DNA of 64,000 bases from an uncultured Roseburia sp. (GTDB taxonomy: Bacteria; Bacillota; Clostridia; Lachnospirales; Lachnospiraceae): contig CANPGM010000004.1 of assembly GCA_947573605.1 (NCBI GenBank), positions 58,634 to 122,633 of the forward strand, written 5' to 3'. Position numbers and translations under genes: made by a program. Below are positions 24,515 to 32,651 of this stretch, one piece after another (position 1 is the first letter of the stretch; every line of letters starts with the position of its first letter). The notes beneath the pieces were generated by a model. That model was given only the letters and a program-made list of their open reading frames with translations, was not told the DNA's origin and did no database searches.

Positions 24515-24615
24515 AGGACCTCCCTCCCCGATAAAAAAGACTGTTTTTTCATTTACTGTTACTGATTGTAACATAGATACCTGGAGTGAGGACAGAATTT
24601 TTTTGTGTTTCGGCT

Positions 24616-25083
24616 CTATTCACCTATTTCCCGGATTAAATTTACCATCTCAATCGCTCCGACCGCACAGTCATATCCCTTGTTTCCGGCCTTTGTACCG
24701 GCCCGTTCAATCGCCTGTTCGATATTGTCCGTCGTAAGTACGCCAAACATCACCGGAATGCCGCTTTCAAGTGAAACGGCGGCAATCCCTTTCGAAACCT
24801 CGCTGCAGACATAATCATAATGGCTGGTAGACCCGCGGATAACCGCGCCCAGGCAGATCACGGCGTCATACTTTCCGCTTTTTGCCATTTTTGATGCAAT
24901 CAGTGGAATTTCAAATGCGCCCGGTACCCACGCCACCTGAATGTCCTCCTCCTTTACGTCATGACGGAGCAGTCCGTCAAGCGCGCCGCTTAAAAGCTTT
25001 GATGTAATAAATTCATTAAACCTTGCGGCAACAATACCGATTCTGATTTTTTCCGATACCAGTTTTCCTTCAAATGTTTTCAT
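24616..25083 (-). CDS. ribH: 6,7-dimethyl-8-ribityllumazine synthase
   Basis: [28 protein letters not shown]. Confidence 0.96.
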   Translation of the reverse strand: MKTFEGKLVSEKIRIGIVAARFNEFITSKLLSGALDGLLRHDVKEEDIQVAWVPGAFEIPLIASKMAKSGKYDAVICLGAVIRGSTSHYDYVCSEVSKGIAAVSLESGIPVMFGVLTTDNIEQAIERAGTKAGNKGYDCAVGAIEMVNLIREIGE

Positions 25084-25109
25084 AATTCCTCCTGTTTCAT
25101 TTTATAATC

Positions 25110-26309
25110 TTAATAATCCAGAATGTGTCCCATACGCTTTTGCTTTGTTTTCAAATAAATCAAATCATGTACGGTCGCGTCCATTTGAATCGGTACGCGC
25201 TCCGTGATTTCTATCCCAAATTCCGAAAGCTGGTAGACCTTATCCGGGTTGTTTGTCAGCAGTCTCATACTTTTTACCCCAAGCTCCCGTAAAATCTGTG
25301 CGCCGATATAGTATTCGCGTGAATCGCCCGCAAAACCGAGCGCAAGATTCGCCTCTAACGTATCCATCCCCTGTTCCTGCAGTTCATAGGCGCGCAGCTT
25401 ATTCATCAGCCCGATGCCGCGCCCTTCCTGGCGCATATAAAGCAGAATTCCCCGCCCTTCCTGTTCAATCTGCGTCATGGCTGCTGCAAACTGCTGCCCG
25501 CAGTCGCAGCGCAGCGAACCGAACGTATCGCCTGTGAGACATTCGGAATGCACGCGGCAGAGTACGTCTTTTCCGTCGCCGATCTCGCCTTTTACAAGCG
25601 CGACATGATGCTCGCCGTTTAACCGGTTTACAAATCCGTAAGCCATAAAATCACCGTATTTCGTAGGCATCTTTACGGCCGCAACCCGATCCGTCAGCGT
25701 TTCATGGCACTTACGGTAATTTTGCAGCGCCTGAATGGTAATAAATTTCATATTCCATTTTTTTGCCAGATTCATAAGCTCCGGCATCCGCATCATGGTC
25801 CCGTCTTCTTGCATAATTTCACAGCAGAGACCGCATTCCTTCAAACCGGCCAGCCGGCATAAATCCACGGTTGCCTCGGTATGGCCGCCGCGCTCTAACA
25901 CGCCGTTTTTACGGGCAAGAAGCGGAAACATATGTCCCGGTCGGCGAAAATCCTCCGGTTTGGCGTCCTCCGCCACGCAGTGAAGCGCCGTTACCGAACG
26001 TTCCGCCGCGGAAATGCCCGTAGCAGTCGACACATGGTCAATTGACACGGTAAACGCCGTTTCATGATTGTCGGTATTCTGCTGCACCATCTGCGGAAAC
26101 TTCAGCTTTCCGATAAATTCCTCCGACATCGGCATACAGATAAGCCCTCTTCCGTAGGTCGCCATAAAATTGATATTGGCTGTCGTGGCAAATTCCGCCG
26201 CGCAGATAAAGTCTCCTTCGTTTTCCCTGTTTTCATCATCCGTTACCAGAATAATTTTGCCGCTTTTTAAGTCGCAAAGCGCATCTTCTATACTATCAAA
26301 TTCACTCAT
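25110..26309 (-). CDS. ribBA: Bifunctional DHBP synthase/GTP cyclohydrolase II
   Basis: [38 protein letters not shown]. Confidence 0.96.
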   Translation of the reverse strand: MSEFDSIEDALCDLKSGKIILVTDDENRENEGDFICAAEFATTANINFMATYGRGLICMPMSEEFIGKLKFPQMVQQNTDNHETAFTVSIDHVSTATGISAAERSVTALHCVAEDAKPEDFRRPGHMFPLLARKNGVLERGGHTEATVDLCRLAGLKECGLCCEIMQEDGTMMRMPELMNLAKKWNMKFITIQALQNYRKCHETLTDRVAAVKMPTKYGDFMAYGFVNRLNGEHHVALVKGEIGDGKDVLCRVHSECLTGDTFGSLRCDCGQQFAAAMTQIEQEGRGILLYMRQEGRGIGLMNKLRAYELQEQGMDTLEANLALGFAGDSREYYIGAQILRELGVKSMRLLTNNPDKVYQLSEFGIEITERVPIQMDATVHDLIYLKTKQKRMGHILDY

Positions 26310-26311
26310 TT

Positions 26312-26424
26312 TTCCTCTCCCTTCCGCCGCTTCAGCGGCAATTTAATAAGGAAGAACTTTGTGCGTCGGCACAAATTCCGGGTTGAAAGCGTTTTTCTTT
26401 CAACCTTCCTCTCCCTTCCGCCGC
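26312..26424 (-). repeat. Composite ~95-bp intergenic element bounded by 19-bp direct repeat
   Basis: TTCCTCTCCCTTCCGCCGC at 26312-26330 and 26406-26424; internal GGTTGAAAG..CTTTCAACC hairpin. Confidence 0.6.
26326..26339 (-). promoter_or_regulatory. SD-adjacent hairpin upstream of ribBA
   Basis: Minus GCCGC-TGAA-GCGGC-GGAAGGGAGAGGAAAAATG. Confidence 0.6.
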
Positions 26425-27072
26425 CTAAAACCCGCAGCGGGCTAAAAAATCTCTTGTCAGGGCGCTCTCCTTCTGCTGCCCGGAAACCGAACCGAAAAGC
26501 TTCTCTACATATTTTCCGATAATGTCCGTTTCCAGATTTACCGAATCGCCTTCCCGCTTTCCGCTTAAAATGGTTTCTCTGACCGTGTGCGGTATCGTCG
26601 AAACGGAAAAGCAATCCGCCCCCGTTTCCGCCACGGTCAGGCTGATTCCGTCTATTGCAACGGAACCTTTTTCCACAATATAGCGCATAAGTTCCTCTCC
26701 CGCTTTCACCGTATACCAGACTGCGGTATCGTCACGCCGGATACGGACAATCGTTCCGACGCCGTCCACATGACCGGCGACAATATGACCGCCGAACCTT
26801 CCGTCCGCAGGCATTGCCCGCTCCAGATTAACGCGGCTTCCCCTCGTAAGGTGCGCCAGAGAAGAACGGTTTAGGGTTTCATGCATGACGTCCGCCGAAA
26901 ACATACCGGAGGAAAACGAGACGACTGTCAGACAGATCCCGTTTACCGCAATGCTGTCGCCGATTTTCATGTCCGCAAGTATTAAATCGGCGCGTATGGT
27001 CAATACGGCGGAAGCCTGCCCCCGTCTGACTTCCCAGACAGTTCCCACTTCCTCAATGATTCCCGTAAACGT
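26425..27072 (-). CDS. ribE: Riboflavin synthase alpha chain, apparent ACG start
   Basis: In-frame ACG-FTGIIEEVGTVWEVRR; upstream in-frame TAA/TAG; SD GAGGTGG; GHIVAGHVDGVG repeat-domain motif. Confidence 0.85.
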   Translation of the reverse strand, partial: TFTGIIEEVGTVWEVRRGQASAVLTIRADLILADMKIGDSIAVNGICLTVVSFSSGMFSADVMHETLNRSSLAHLTRGSRVNLERAMPADGRFGGHIVAGHVDGVGTIVRIRRDDTAVWYTVKAGEELMRYIVEKGSVAIDGISLTVAETGADCFSVSTIPHTVRETILSGKREGDSVNLETDIIGKYVEKLFGSVSGQQKESALTRDFLARCGF

Positions 27073-28159
27073 GATTCTCCACCTCGCTTTCTATTAAAAA
27101 ATCCCCGTCAAGCTGCGTTATCATGCTGTTTTTTAAAAGAAACGCATCGGAAGGAGACGCGACGCCGGTTCCTTCTATCGGCGTTTTCGCCGTCTGCCCG
27201 CCGAACAGCTTCGGCGCAAGATACGCCTGTACTTTTTGTACGATTCCGCAATGTAACGCGGACCAGTTCAGCGTTCCTCCCCCTTCCAGCAAAATACTGT
27301 CAATCTGTTCCTGCCCCAGTTTTTCCATCAGCATTTGCAAATCTACATGACCTTCTTTTTCCTCTATGGGCATAATTCTGCATCCCGCAGTTTCATAAGG
27401 CCGCCACCGCTCTTTTTCGGTACGGCAGGTCGCAAGAATCGTCGGCGTCTCTTTTGCCGTAGCGACAACCTGCGCCGTAAGCGGCGTGCGAAGATTCGTA
27501 TCGCAGATAATGCGGATCGGATTTTTACTGTCTTTCAGCCGGCAGGTCAGCAGCGGATCGTCTGCCAGCACCGTTCCGACTCCCGCCATAATCGCAGTAT
27601 AACGGTGGCGCTGCTTTTGAACGTGCGCTCTTGCGCCTTCTCCGGTAATCCACTTCGACGCTCCGGTATAGGCGGCAATTTTACCGTCCATTGTCATGGC
27701 GTATTTCATTACAACAAACGGACGTTTTGTTTGTATAAAATGGAAAAATACTTCGTTTAGCCGATCGCATTCTTCTTTCAGCACATGCTCCGTTACCTCG
27801 ATCTGATGTTCTCGCAGCATTCGGATTCCTTTTCCCGCGACAAGCGGATTCGGGTCGTCCGATCCGATTATTACCCGGCGAATCCCCGCTTCCAGAATAG
27901 CCTCCGTACAGGGCGGCTGCTTTCCGTAATGGCAGCACGGTTCTAATGTGACATAAAGAGCCGCTCCTTCGGTTGATTCGCGGCAGGAAGTTAATGCGTT
28001 CCGCTCGGCGTGAGGCCCGCCGTATTTTTCATGCCATCCCTGCCCGATCACTTTTCCGTCTTTTACAAGAACAGCCCCCACCATCGGGTTCGGCGACGTC
28101 CATCCCATTCCTTTCTTCGCAAGCGCAAGCGCAAGCCGCATATATTCTTCGTCATTCAT
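27053..28159 (-). CDS. ribD: Bifunctional riboflavin deaminase/reductase
   Basis: MNDEEYMRLALALAKKG; PHAERNAL, TLEPCCHYGKQPPC. Confidence 0.95.
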   Translation of the reverse strand: MNDEEYMRLALALAKKGMGWTSPNPMVGAVLVKDGKVIGQGWHEKYGGPHAERNALTSCRESTEGAALYVTLEPCCHYGKQPPCTEAILEAGIRRVIIGSDDPNPLVAGKGIRMLREHQIEVTEHVLKEECDRLNEVFFHFIQTKRPFVVMKYAMTMDGKIAAYTGASKWITGEGARAHVQKQRHRYTAIMAGVGTVLADDPLLTCRLKDSKNPIRIICDTNLRTPLTAQVVATAKETPTILATCRTEKERWRPYETAGCRIMPIEEKEGHVDLQMLMEKLGQEQIDSILLEGGGTLNWSALHCGIVQKVQAYLAPKLFGGQTAKTPIEGTGVASPSDAFLLKNSMITQLDGDFLIESEVENHVYGNH

Positions 28160-28203
28160 AACGATAAGATTCCTTTCTCCCACGTTTTGGGCGGATAAAA
28201 AAA

Positions 28204-28224
28204 CCCCGGGCAAAAGCTCAGGGC
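28204..28224 (-). terminator. Second putative terminator downstream of FMN riboswitch
   Basis: Minus CCCTGAGC-TTTT-GCCCGGGG-TTTTTTT. Confidence 0.5.
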
Positions 28225-28254
28225 AAAGCAAAGGAAACAAAGGAATATGCCCTC

Positions 28255-28294
28255 CAAAAAGAAAAAGCTCCGGAATGTAAAAACAATCCAGAGC
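28255..28294 (-). terminator. Expression-platform terminator of FMN riboswitch
   Basis: Minus GCTCTGGA..TTCCGGAGC followed by TTTTTCTTTTT. Confidence 0.65.
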
Positions 28295-28328
28295 ATTCAC
28301 TCATACAGAAGGTTATCTGTTTCTCACT

Positions 28329-28433
28329 CTTCTTTCATCCAGACTATACTGTCGGCTTCGGAATCGCACCGAATCATGCCTTGCGGCTCGTGGGCTGTAC
28401 CACCGGTAGGGAATCGCACCCTGCCCTGAAGAA
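28329..28433 (-). ncRNA. FMN riboswitch (RFN element)
   Basis: Minus TTCTTCAGGGCAGGGTGCGATTCCCTACCGGTGGTACAGCCCACGAGCC...GATTCGGTGCGATTCCGAAGCCGACAGTATAGTCTGGATGAAAGA upstream of ribD. Confidence 0.97.
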
Positions 28434-28742
28434 ATTATTTGATTTATAAGTATTATATGATTTCGATTTTCGGTTGTCAAGTGTGCTACGTCTCATGTAC
28501 GGAAATTCACGCCTCCGATTTCCAAAAACAAAGCCATGCAAAAACTACACATTCCCTTTGTAACGAAGCTGTTTTGTGCAGGAAAATAAGATTCTTTTCA
28601 TACTCTGTTTCATACCCGTTAGTTCGGTACATGGATGAAATCAGAAGCAGCCTGCAATGAGCCGGGATAGCGATTGGCGGGCGGTTGCACTGCAGCAAAA
28701 TCACTCGGTCAGAACATTGAAAGAATCCATTTAAAACAGCAA

Positions 28743-28782
28743 CAGACGGCAGGAACTATTATGCATAGTTCCCTGCCGTCTG
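28743..28782 (-). terminator. Terminator downstream of tRNA-fMet
   Basis: CAGACGGCAGG-AACTAT..ATAGTT-CCCTGCCGTCTG long hairpin. Confidence 0.75.
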
Positions 28783-28786
28783 ATAA

Positions 28787-28860
28787 TTGCGGGAGCAGGA
28801 TTTGAACCTGCGGCCTTCGGGTTATGAGCCCGACGAGCTTCCAGACTGCTCCATCCCGCG
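28787..28860 (-). tRNA. tRNA-fMet (CAT), initiator type
   Basis: CGCGGGATGGAGCAGTCTGGAAGCTCGTCGGGCTCATAACCCGAAGGCCGCAGGTTCAAATCCTGCTCCCGCAA; C1-A72 mismatch and GGG/CCC anticodon stem; CCA not encoded. Confidence 0.95.
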
Positions 28861-28927
28861 AGATTTCTTTCTGATAAACCAGATCAATTGAGAGTATTAT
28901 AGCCGTTTCCCTATCATTTGTCAAATT

Positions 28928-29452
28928 TTACATCATACCGGCTAATACCACGCTCGCCGCCGTTCCCGCCAGCGTAGCGAGAAGCGCGCCCCAAAGAGTA
29001 TAACGGCTTTTCTTTATTTTTACGGACATAAAATAGACTGACATAGTGTAAAAAATTGTTTCCGTACTGCTTAGCAGAATCGAAGCGATTCTTCCGTAAT
29101 AAGAATCCGTACCAAATTCTTTGTAAATATCGAGCAGCAGGCTAGTTGCCGCGGACGAGGAAAACATTTTTACAACCGAGAGCGGAAGCAGCTCCGACGG
29201 AAAATGAATCAGATTCGTCACTCTGCCAAACAGTCCCGAAATAAAGTCAAGAAAACCGGACGCGCGCAAAATTCCCACCGCTACCATAAGACCGATCAGC
29301 GTCGGCATAATTCCAATTACCGTATGAAAGCCGTCTTTTGCGCCGTCAATAAATTCCTCATAGACATTCTGACGGTTTAAAATCCCATAACCCACTATGA
29401 CAAATATTAAAATCGGAATCGTTACATCCGACAGGAAGATTAGAAATTTCAT
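28928..29452 (-). CDS. spmB: Spore maturation protein B
   Basis: FLIFLSDVTIPILIFVIVGYG..SGLFGRVTNLIHFPSELLPLS. Confidence 0.85.
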   Translation of the reverse strand: MKFLIFLSDVTIPILIFVIVGYGILNRQNVYEEFIDGAKDGFHTVIGIMPTLIGLMVAVGILRASGFLDFISGLFGRVTNLIHFPSELLPLSVVKMFSSSAATSLLLDIYKEFGTDSYYGRIASILLSSTETIFYTMSVYFMSVKIKKSRYTLWGALLATLAGTAASVVLAGMM

Positions 29453-29477
29453 AGTATGCCGCCGTCATTCGGAATTA

Positions 29478-29487
29478 TTATATTCTA
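29478..29487. repeat. Direct repeat copy 1 flanking inserted cassette
   Basis: TTATATTCTA, also at 31734-31743. Confidence 0.4.
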
Positions 29488-29619
29488 TTCAAAAAAAACG
29501 GAAAATAGACCTGAACTTTTTCCCTCAGAATCAGTCTCATTCGCGATTCTCAGAGCGCAGGCACTTACGCTAAATTACTTTATAGCAGAGGATCTGCCAC
29601 ATTTCTGATACTTTCCTTT

Positions 29620-30276
29620 CTATTTACTCTCCAATAATTTCATCAGCATGGAGGGGTATGATATATATCCCCCTTTGTTTTTATAACAATATATATCATA
29701 TGGCGGTTTACTTCCCCTTATTTCTGCTTTTTTACATTTATTATCAGGTTTTATAATGCAAAAAAGCATAAACATATCTTTCACACTTTTTCTTTTAACG
29801 CTGATCGCCATCAACCTCTGACAAAGTGCTTTTAAATCTTTATTATTCAACGCTGGAAGTGTTTTATCCGGCGCTCCTGCAATAGCGGCAAATACATAGT
29901 CTCTATTATTAACATATTTAAATGCTTGCGGATATTCCACCTGATCTTGAAAATATTGTATACTTTTTATAATCTGCTTTATAGAATGTCTTGCTTCCTT
30001 AGGATTTCTGGTTCCTTTTAATTCTATAATCCAGGTAATTTTCAGTCCCATACTGTTATCTTTTATTGTATATACCAGATTGTCACATATAAACTCTCCT
30101 TCAGATAATCCTGTTATTAATCCACCGTCTACCTGTACAATTTCAACTGAATTCCCAGTGTCAATCTGTATTGGTACCCATGCTTTACTCTTATGTTCTA
30201 TATCATCAATTACATATTTCTGCCCCTCTGTCTGATTAGTGATAAATGACTCCTTATGCCTTTTGTTTATTGCCAT
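29620..30276 (-). CDS. Uncharacterised 218-aa protein with PD-(D/E)xK-like D...ExK signature
   Basis: CDNLVYTIKDNSMGLKITWIIELKGT (D65, E85xK87); partner of ATPase in insertion. Confidence 0.55.
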   Translation of the reverse strand: MAINKRHKESFITNQTEGQKYVIDDIEHKSKAWVPIQIDTGNSVEIVQVDGGLITGLSEGEFICDNLVYTIKDNSMGLKITWIIELKGTRNPKEARHSIKQIIKSIQYFQDQVEYPQAFKYVNNRDYVFAAIAGAPDKTLPALNNKDLKALCQRLMAISVKRKSVKDMFMLFCIIKPDNKCKKAEIRGSKPPYDIYCYKNKGGYISYPSMLMKLLESK

Positions 30277-30285
30277 ATTTATTCC

Positions 30286-31632
30286 CTATTCTTTATCCAA
30301 TTCAATACCATATAATGCTGTGTATAATTCATTTACCTGCAATGATACATCATCAATTAAATTTGATTCTATTTCCCTTTCCTCCTCATCCAGTAATTTA
30401 ATATAATGCTGTTCTTCAAGTACACTATTTGTAAGCAACTTATATGCCGAAAGCTCTCCTTTTTTAATTATATAATTTTTATTCAAAACCTTATAAACCT
30501 CTTTAGCCTGCCCATCCTCTGCCAATACGCCCGCGTAATATAAATTATTAGCAACAGTAAGAATATAAGGGCTGTGCGTTGTAATAAATACGCCTCTATC
30601 CTGCATATTGGTAAATAAGGTGATAAACTCCATTACCTTTTTTTGGAGTAATGGATAAATATGCGCCTCCGGTTCTTCAATAATTAAAAATACATTTTCT
30701 TCCCGCAACATTAAAACATACATAAAATTCAAAAGCCATAAAATTTCCTGTTGTCCTGACGACGCAAAATTAATTGCTATCGGATGCTCAGCATCTTCTT
30801 CTATTTTCAGGAATTCCCTTCCTCCGTTATAAAAATATTCTCCTTTTTCAATGTTTACAATAAAATCCGTTATATTTTTAACATCAAAAAATCTTTTTTC
30901 TACAGGATAAAAAAGGTGCGCTTTTCGCACGCCATTTCCAAAGCTATTACGGACGCTGTCAATTAACATCATAAACACGTCTGTAATAAGATCAAGATTA
31001 CCGGCATTATTCATTATCGCACGATTATTTGACATTACTGTCAAAAGACTTCGTCCTGCAGGGATATAATAAGTTTCCTTATTATCACAGAAAATCTCAT
31101 TCACTTTATGAATTATTATTTCATGATTCCTTTTTCTTTCTTCATTTGTAAGAACAAGACTGGCTTTGACCACCCCTTCATTACTATAATACATTTCCCG
31201 TATTTCCATTTGCAGCTTTTTAATCGAATTTAATAACTTCGGCGAATAGGTCACGCTTATATACTGCTTGTTTTTATCTCCTCTTTTCAATTTCACTTGT
31301 ATCCAAATGTCTGACGCATAATCATATTTCATATAAAATTCAGGATTTAAATCCCAACTATATCCAAACAACTTTATAAAGATATTCTTCAGTTCTGATT
31401 TTATTGCCTTATCAAACCAAACATTCTGCTGTGAAACACTATTATAAGAATTCGAATCATATACTTGTGTCAAATAGTCAATAATTTTGGTTTTAACAGT
31501 TTTAAAATAATAAACACTTTTGGCAACAGTGCTTTTACCTGTTGCCTGCTCCCCGATTAATAAATTGAATTTCTCAACTTCCATCTCAAAATTCTTTATT
31601 GGTCCGTTATTTCTGATATATATTTTTTGCAT
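30286..31632 (-). CDS. AAA/ABC-type ATPase (OLD/AAA15-like), putative defence ATPase
   Basis: Walker A LLIGEQATGKST; signature-like FASSGQQE; Walker B VFLIIEEPEAHIYP; FITTHSPYIL; start MQKIYIRNNGPIKN. Confidence 0.8.
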   Translation of the reverse strand: MQKIYIRNNGPIKNFEMEVEKFNLLIGEQATGKSTVAKSVYYFKTVKTKIIDYLTQVYDSNSYNSVSQQNVWFDKAIKSELKNIFIKLFGYSWDLNPEFYMKYDYASDIWIQVKLKRGDKNKQYISVTYSPKLLNSIKKLQMEIREMYYSNEGVVKASLVLTNEERKRNHEIIIHKVNEIFCDNKETYYIPAGRSLLTVMSNNRAIMNNAGNLDLITDVFMMLIDSVRNSFGNGVRKAHLFYPVEKRFFDVKNITDFIVNIEKGEYFYNGGREFLKIEEDAEHPIAINFASSGQQEILWLLNFMYVLMLREENVFLIIEEPEAHIYPLLQKKVMEFITLFTNMQDRGVFITTHSPYILTVANNLYYAGVLAEDGQAKEVYKVLNKNYIIKKGELSAYKLLTNSVLEEQHYIKLLDEEEREIESNLIDDVSLQVNELYTALYGIELDKE

Positions 31633-31670
31633 CCTTATCACTCCATTACGAATAAGCTTATTATTGTAAT

Positions 31671-31700
31671 ATTGTACCATGAAGTTTTAAATGCATACAA
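31671..31700 (-). promoter_or_regulatory. Putative promoter of the ATPase cassette
   Basis: Minus TTGTAT-18 bp-TACAAT. Confidence 0.5.
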
Positions 31701-31733
31701 TAACTAATAGCAGCCAAATAAAAAAATTATGGC

Positions 31734-31743
31734 TTATATTCTA
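31734..31743. repeat. Direct repeat copy 2 flanking inserted cassette
   Basis: TTATATTCTA, also at 29478-29487. Confidence 0.4.
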
Positions 31744-31752
31744 ACAAAAATA

Positions 31753-32457
31753 TTATTTTCTCCGCCCCCTGTCCTTTAGCTTACAAAACACCACAGCCAC
31801 ACCAGTACTCACCGCCGTCGCTACAATCGCCGGACCAACGATTTCTGTTGGATTCACACTACCATACTGTTGGCGATAAGCAATGATATTTACGGGTATC
31901 AACTGCAATGAAGAAATGTTTATGATTAGAAAAGTACACATCTCATTGCTGGCAATCCGTTCCTGCTTTTTTTCTTTTCTATCCTCTGCTATCAGTCCCT
32001 CTATCAAATTTTTTCTTCCATACCTGTCTGATTCCCCAACATCTCCGTCTCTGTAAGCCTTCGCAGACAGATACCCCGGCGTCCCCTTCTCTTCCTCCAG
32101 TTCCGCCAGCGCCTCCATCGCCTTTAACCCCGCGGGAGTCGCGGCCCAGCCAAGCCCGAACACATTGGCAATCATATTTGTCGCAATATATTTGTTTGCG
32201 GAATGCCCTTCCGGAATATGCGGAAACAAAAATCTTAAAACAGGTTTTAATTTTCTCGACGCGCCTGCAATAATTCCGCCATTCTCCGCAATCTTCATAA
32301 GACCGACCCAAAAGGACATAATGCCCGTCATCGTAATACAAAGCGTAACGGCTTCCTTTGCGGAGTTTAGCGCTGCCGTCGTAATTTCCGGCAGCGTTCC
32401 GTGAAATGCCCCGTAAATTACGCCAATCAATATCATAATTGCCCAAAGATAATTCAA
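31753..32457 (-). CDS. spmA: Spore maturation protein A
   Basis: MNYLWAIMILIGVIYGAFHGTLPEITTAALNSAKEAVTLCITMTGIMSFWVGLMKIAE. Confidence 0.85.
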   Translation of the reverse strand: MNYLWAIMILIGVIYGAFHGTLPEITTAALNSAKEAVTLCITMTGIMSFWVGLMKIAENGGIIAGASRKLKPVLRFLFPHIPEGHSANKYIATNMIANVFGLGWAATPAGLKAMEALAELEEEKGTPGYLSAKAYRDGDVGESDRYGRKNLIEGLIAEDRKEKKQERIASNEMCTFLIINISSLQLIPVNIIAYRQQYGSVNPTEIVGPAIVATAVSTGVAVVFCKLKDRGRRK

Positions 32458-32651
32458 TTAAAATAACCTTTTCCTTTTTTTCTAATATATGAAAGCGGCG
32501 GGCCGCTTATGTAACTTTCGGCCGAAAACAATACGCTGTCCTTTTTTTCATATTCTGGGACGTCTTTACATATGATATGGTGATTCGCTATAATGAATCA
32601 GTATCTGCATACTGATTTTCCGGACACAGAAAAGGAAGGGATTTCAATCAT

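Noticed and set aside
26425-27048. Riboflavin synthase starting at GTG 27048 (ORF-track start)
   Set aside because: Removes conserved FTGIIEE that is encoded in frame just upstream
27335-27760. Plus-strand 141-aa ORF
   Set aside because: Antisense to ribD
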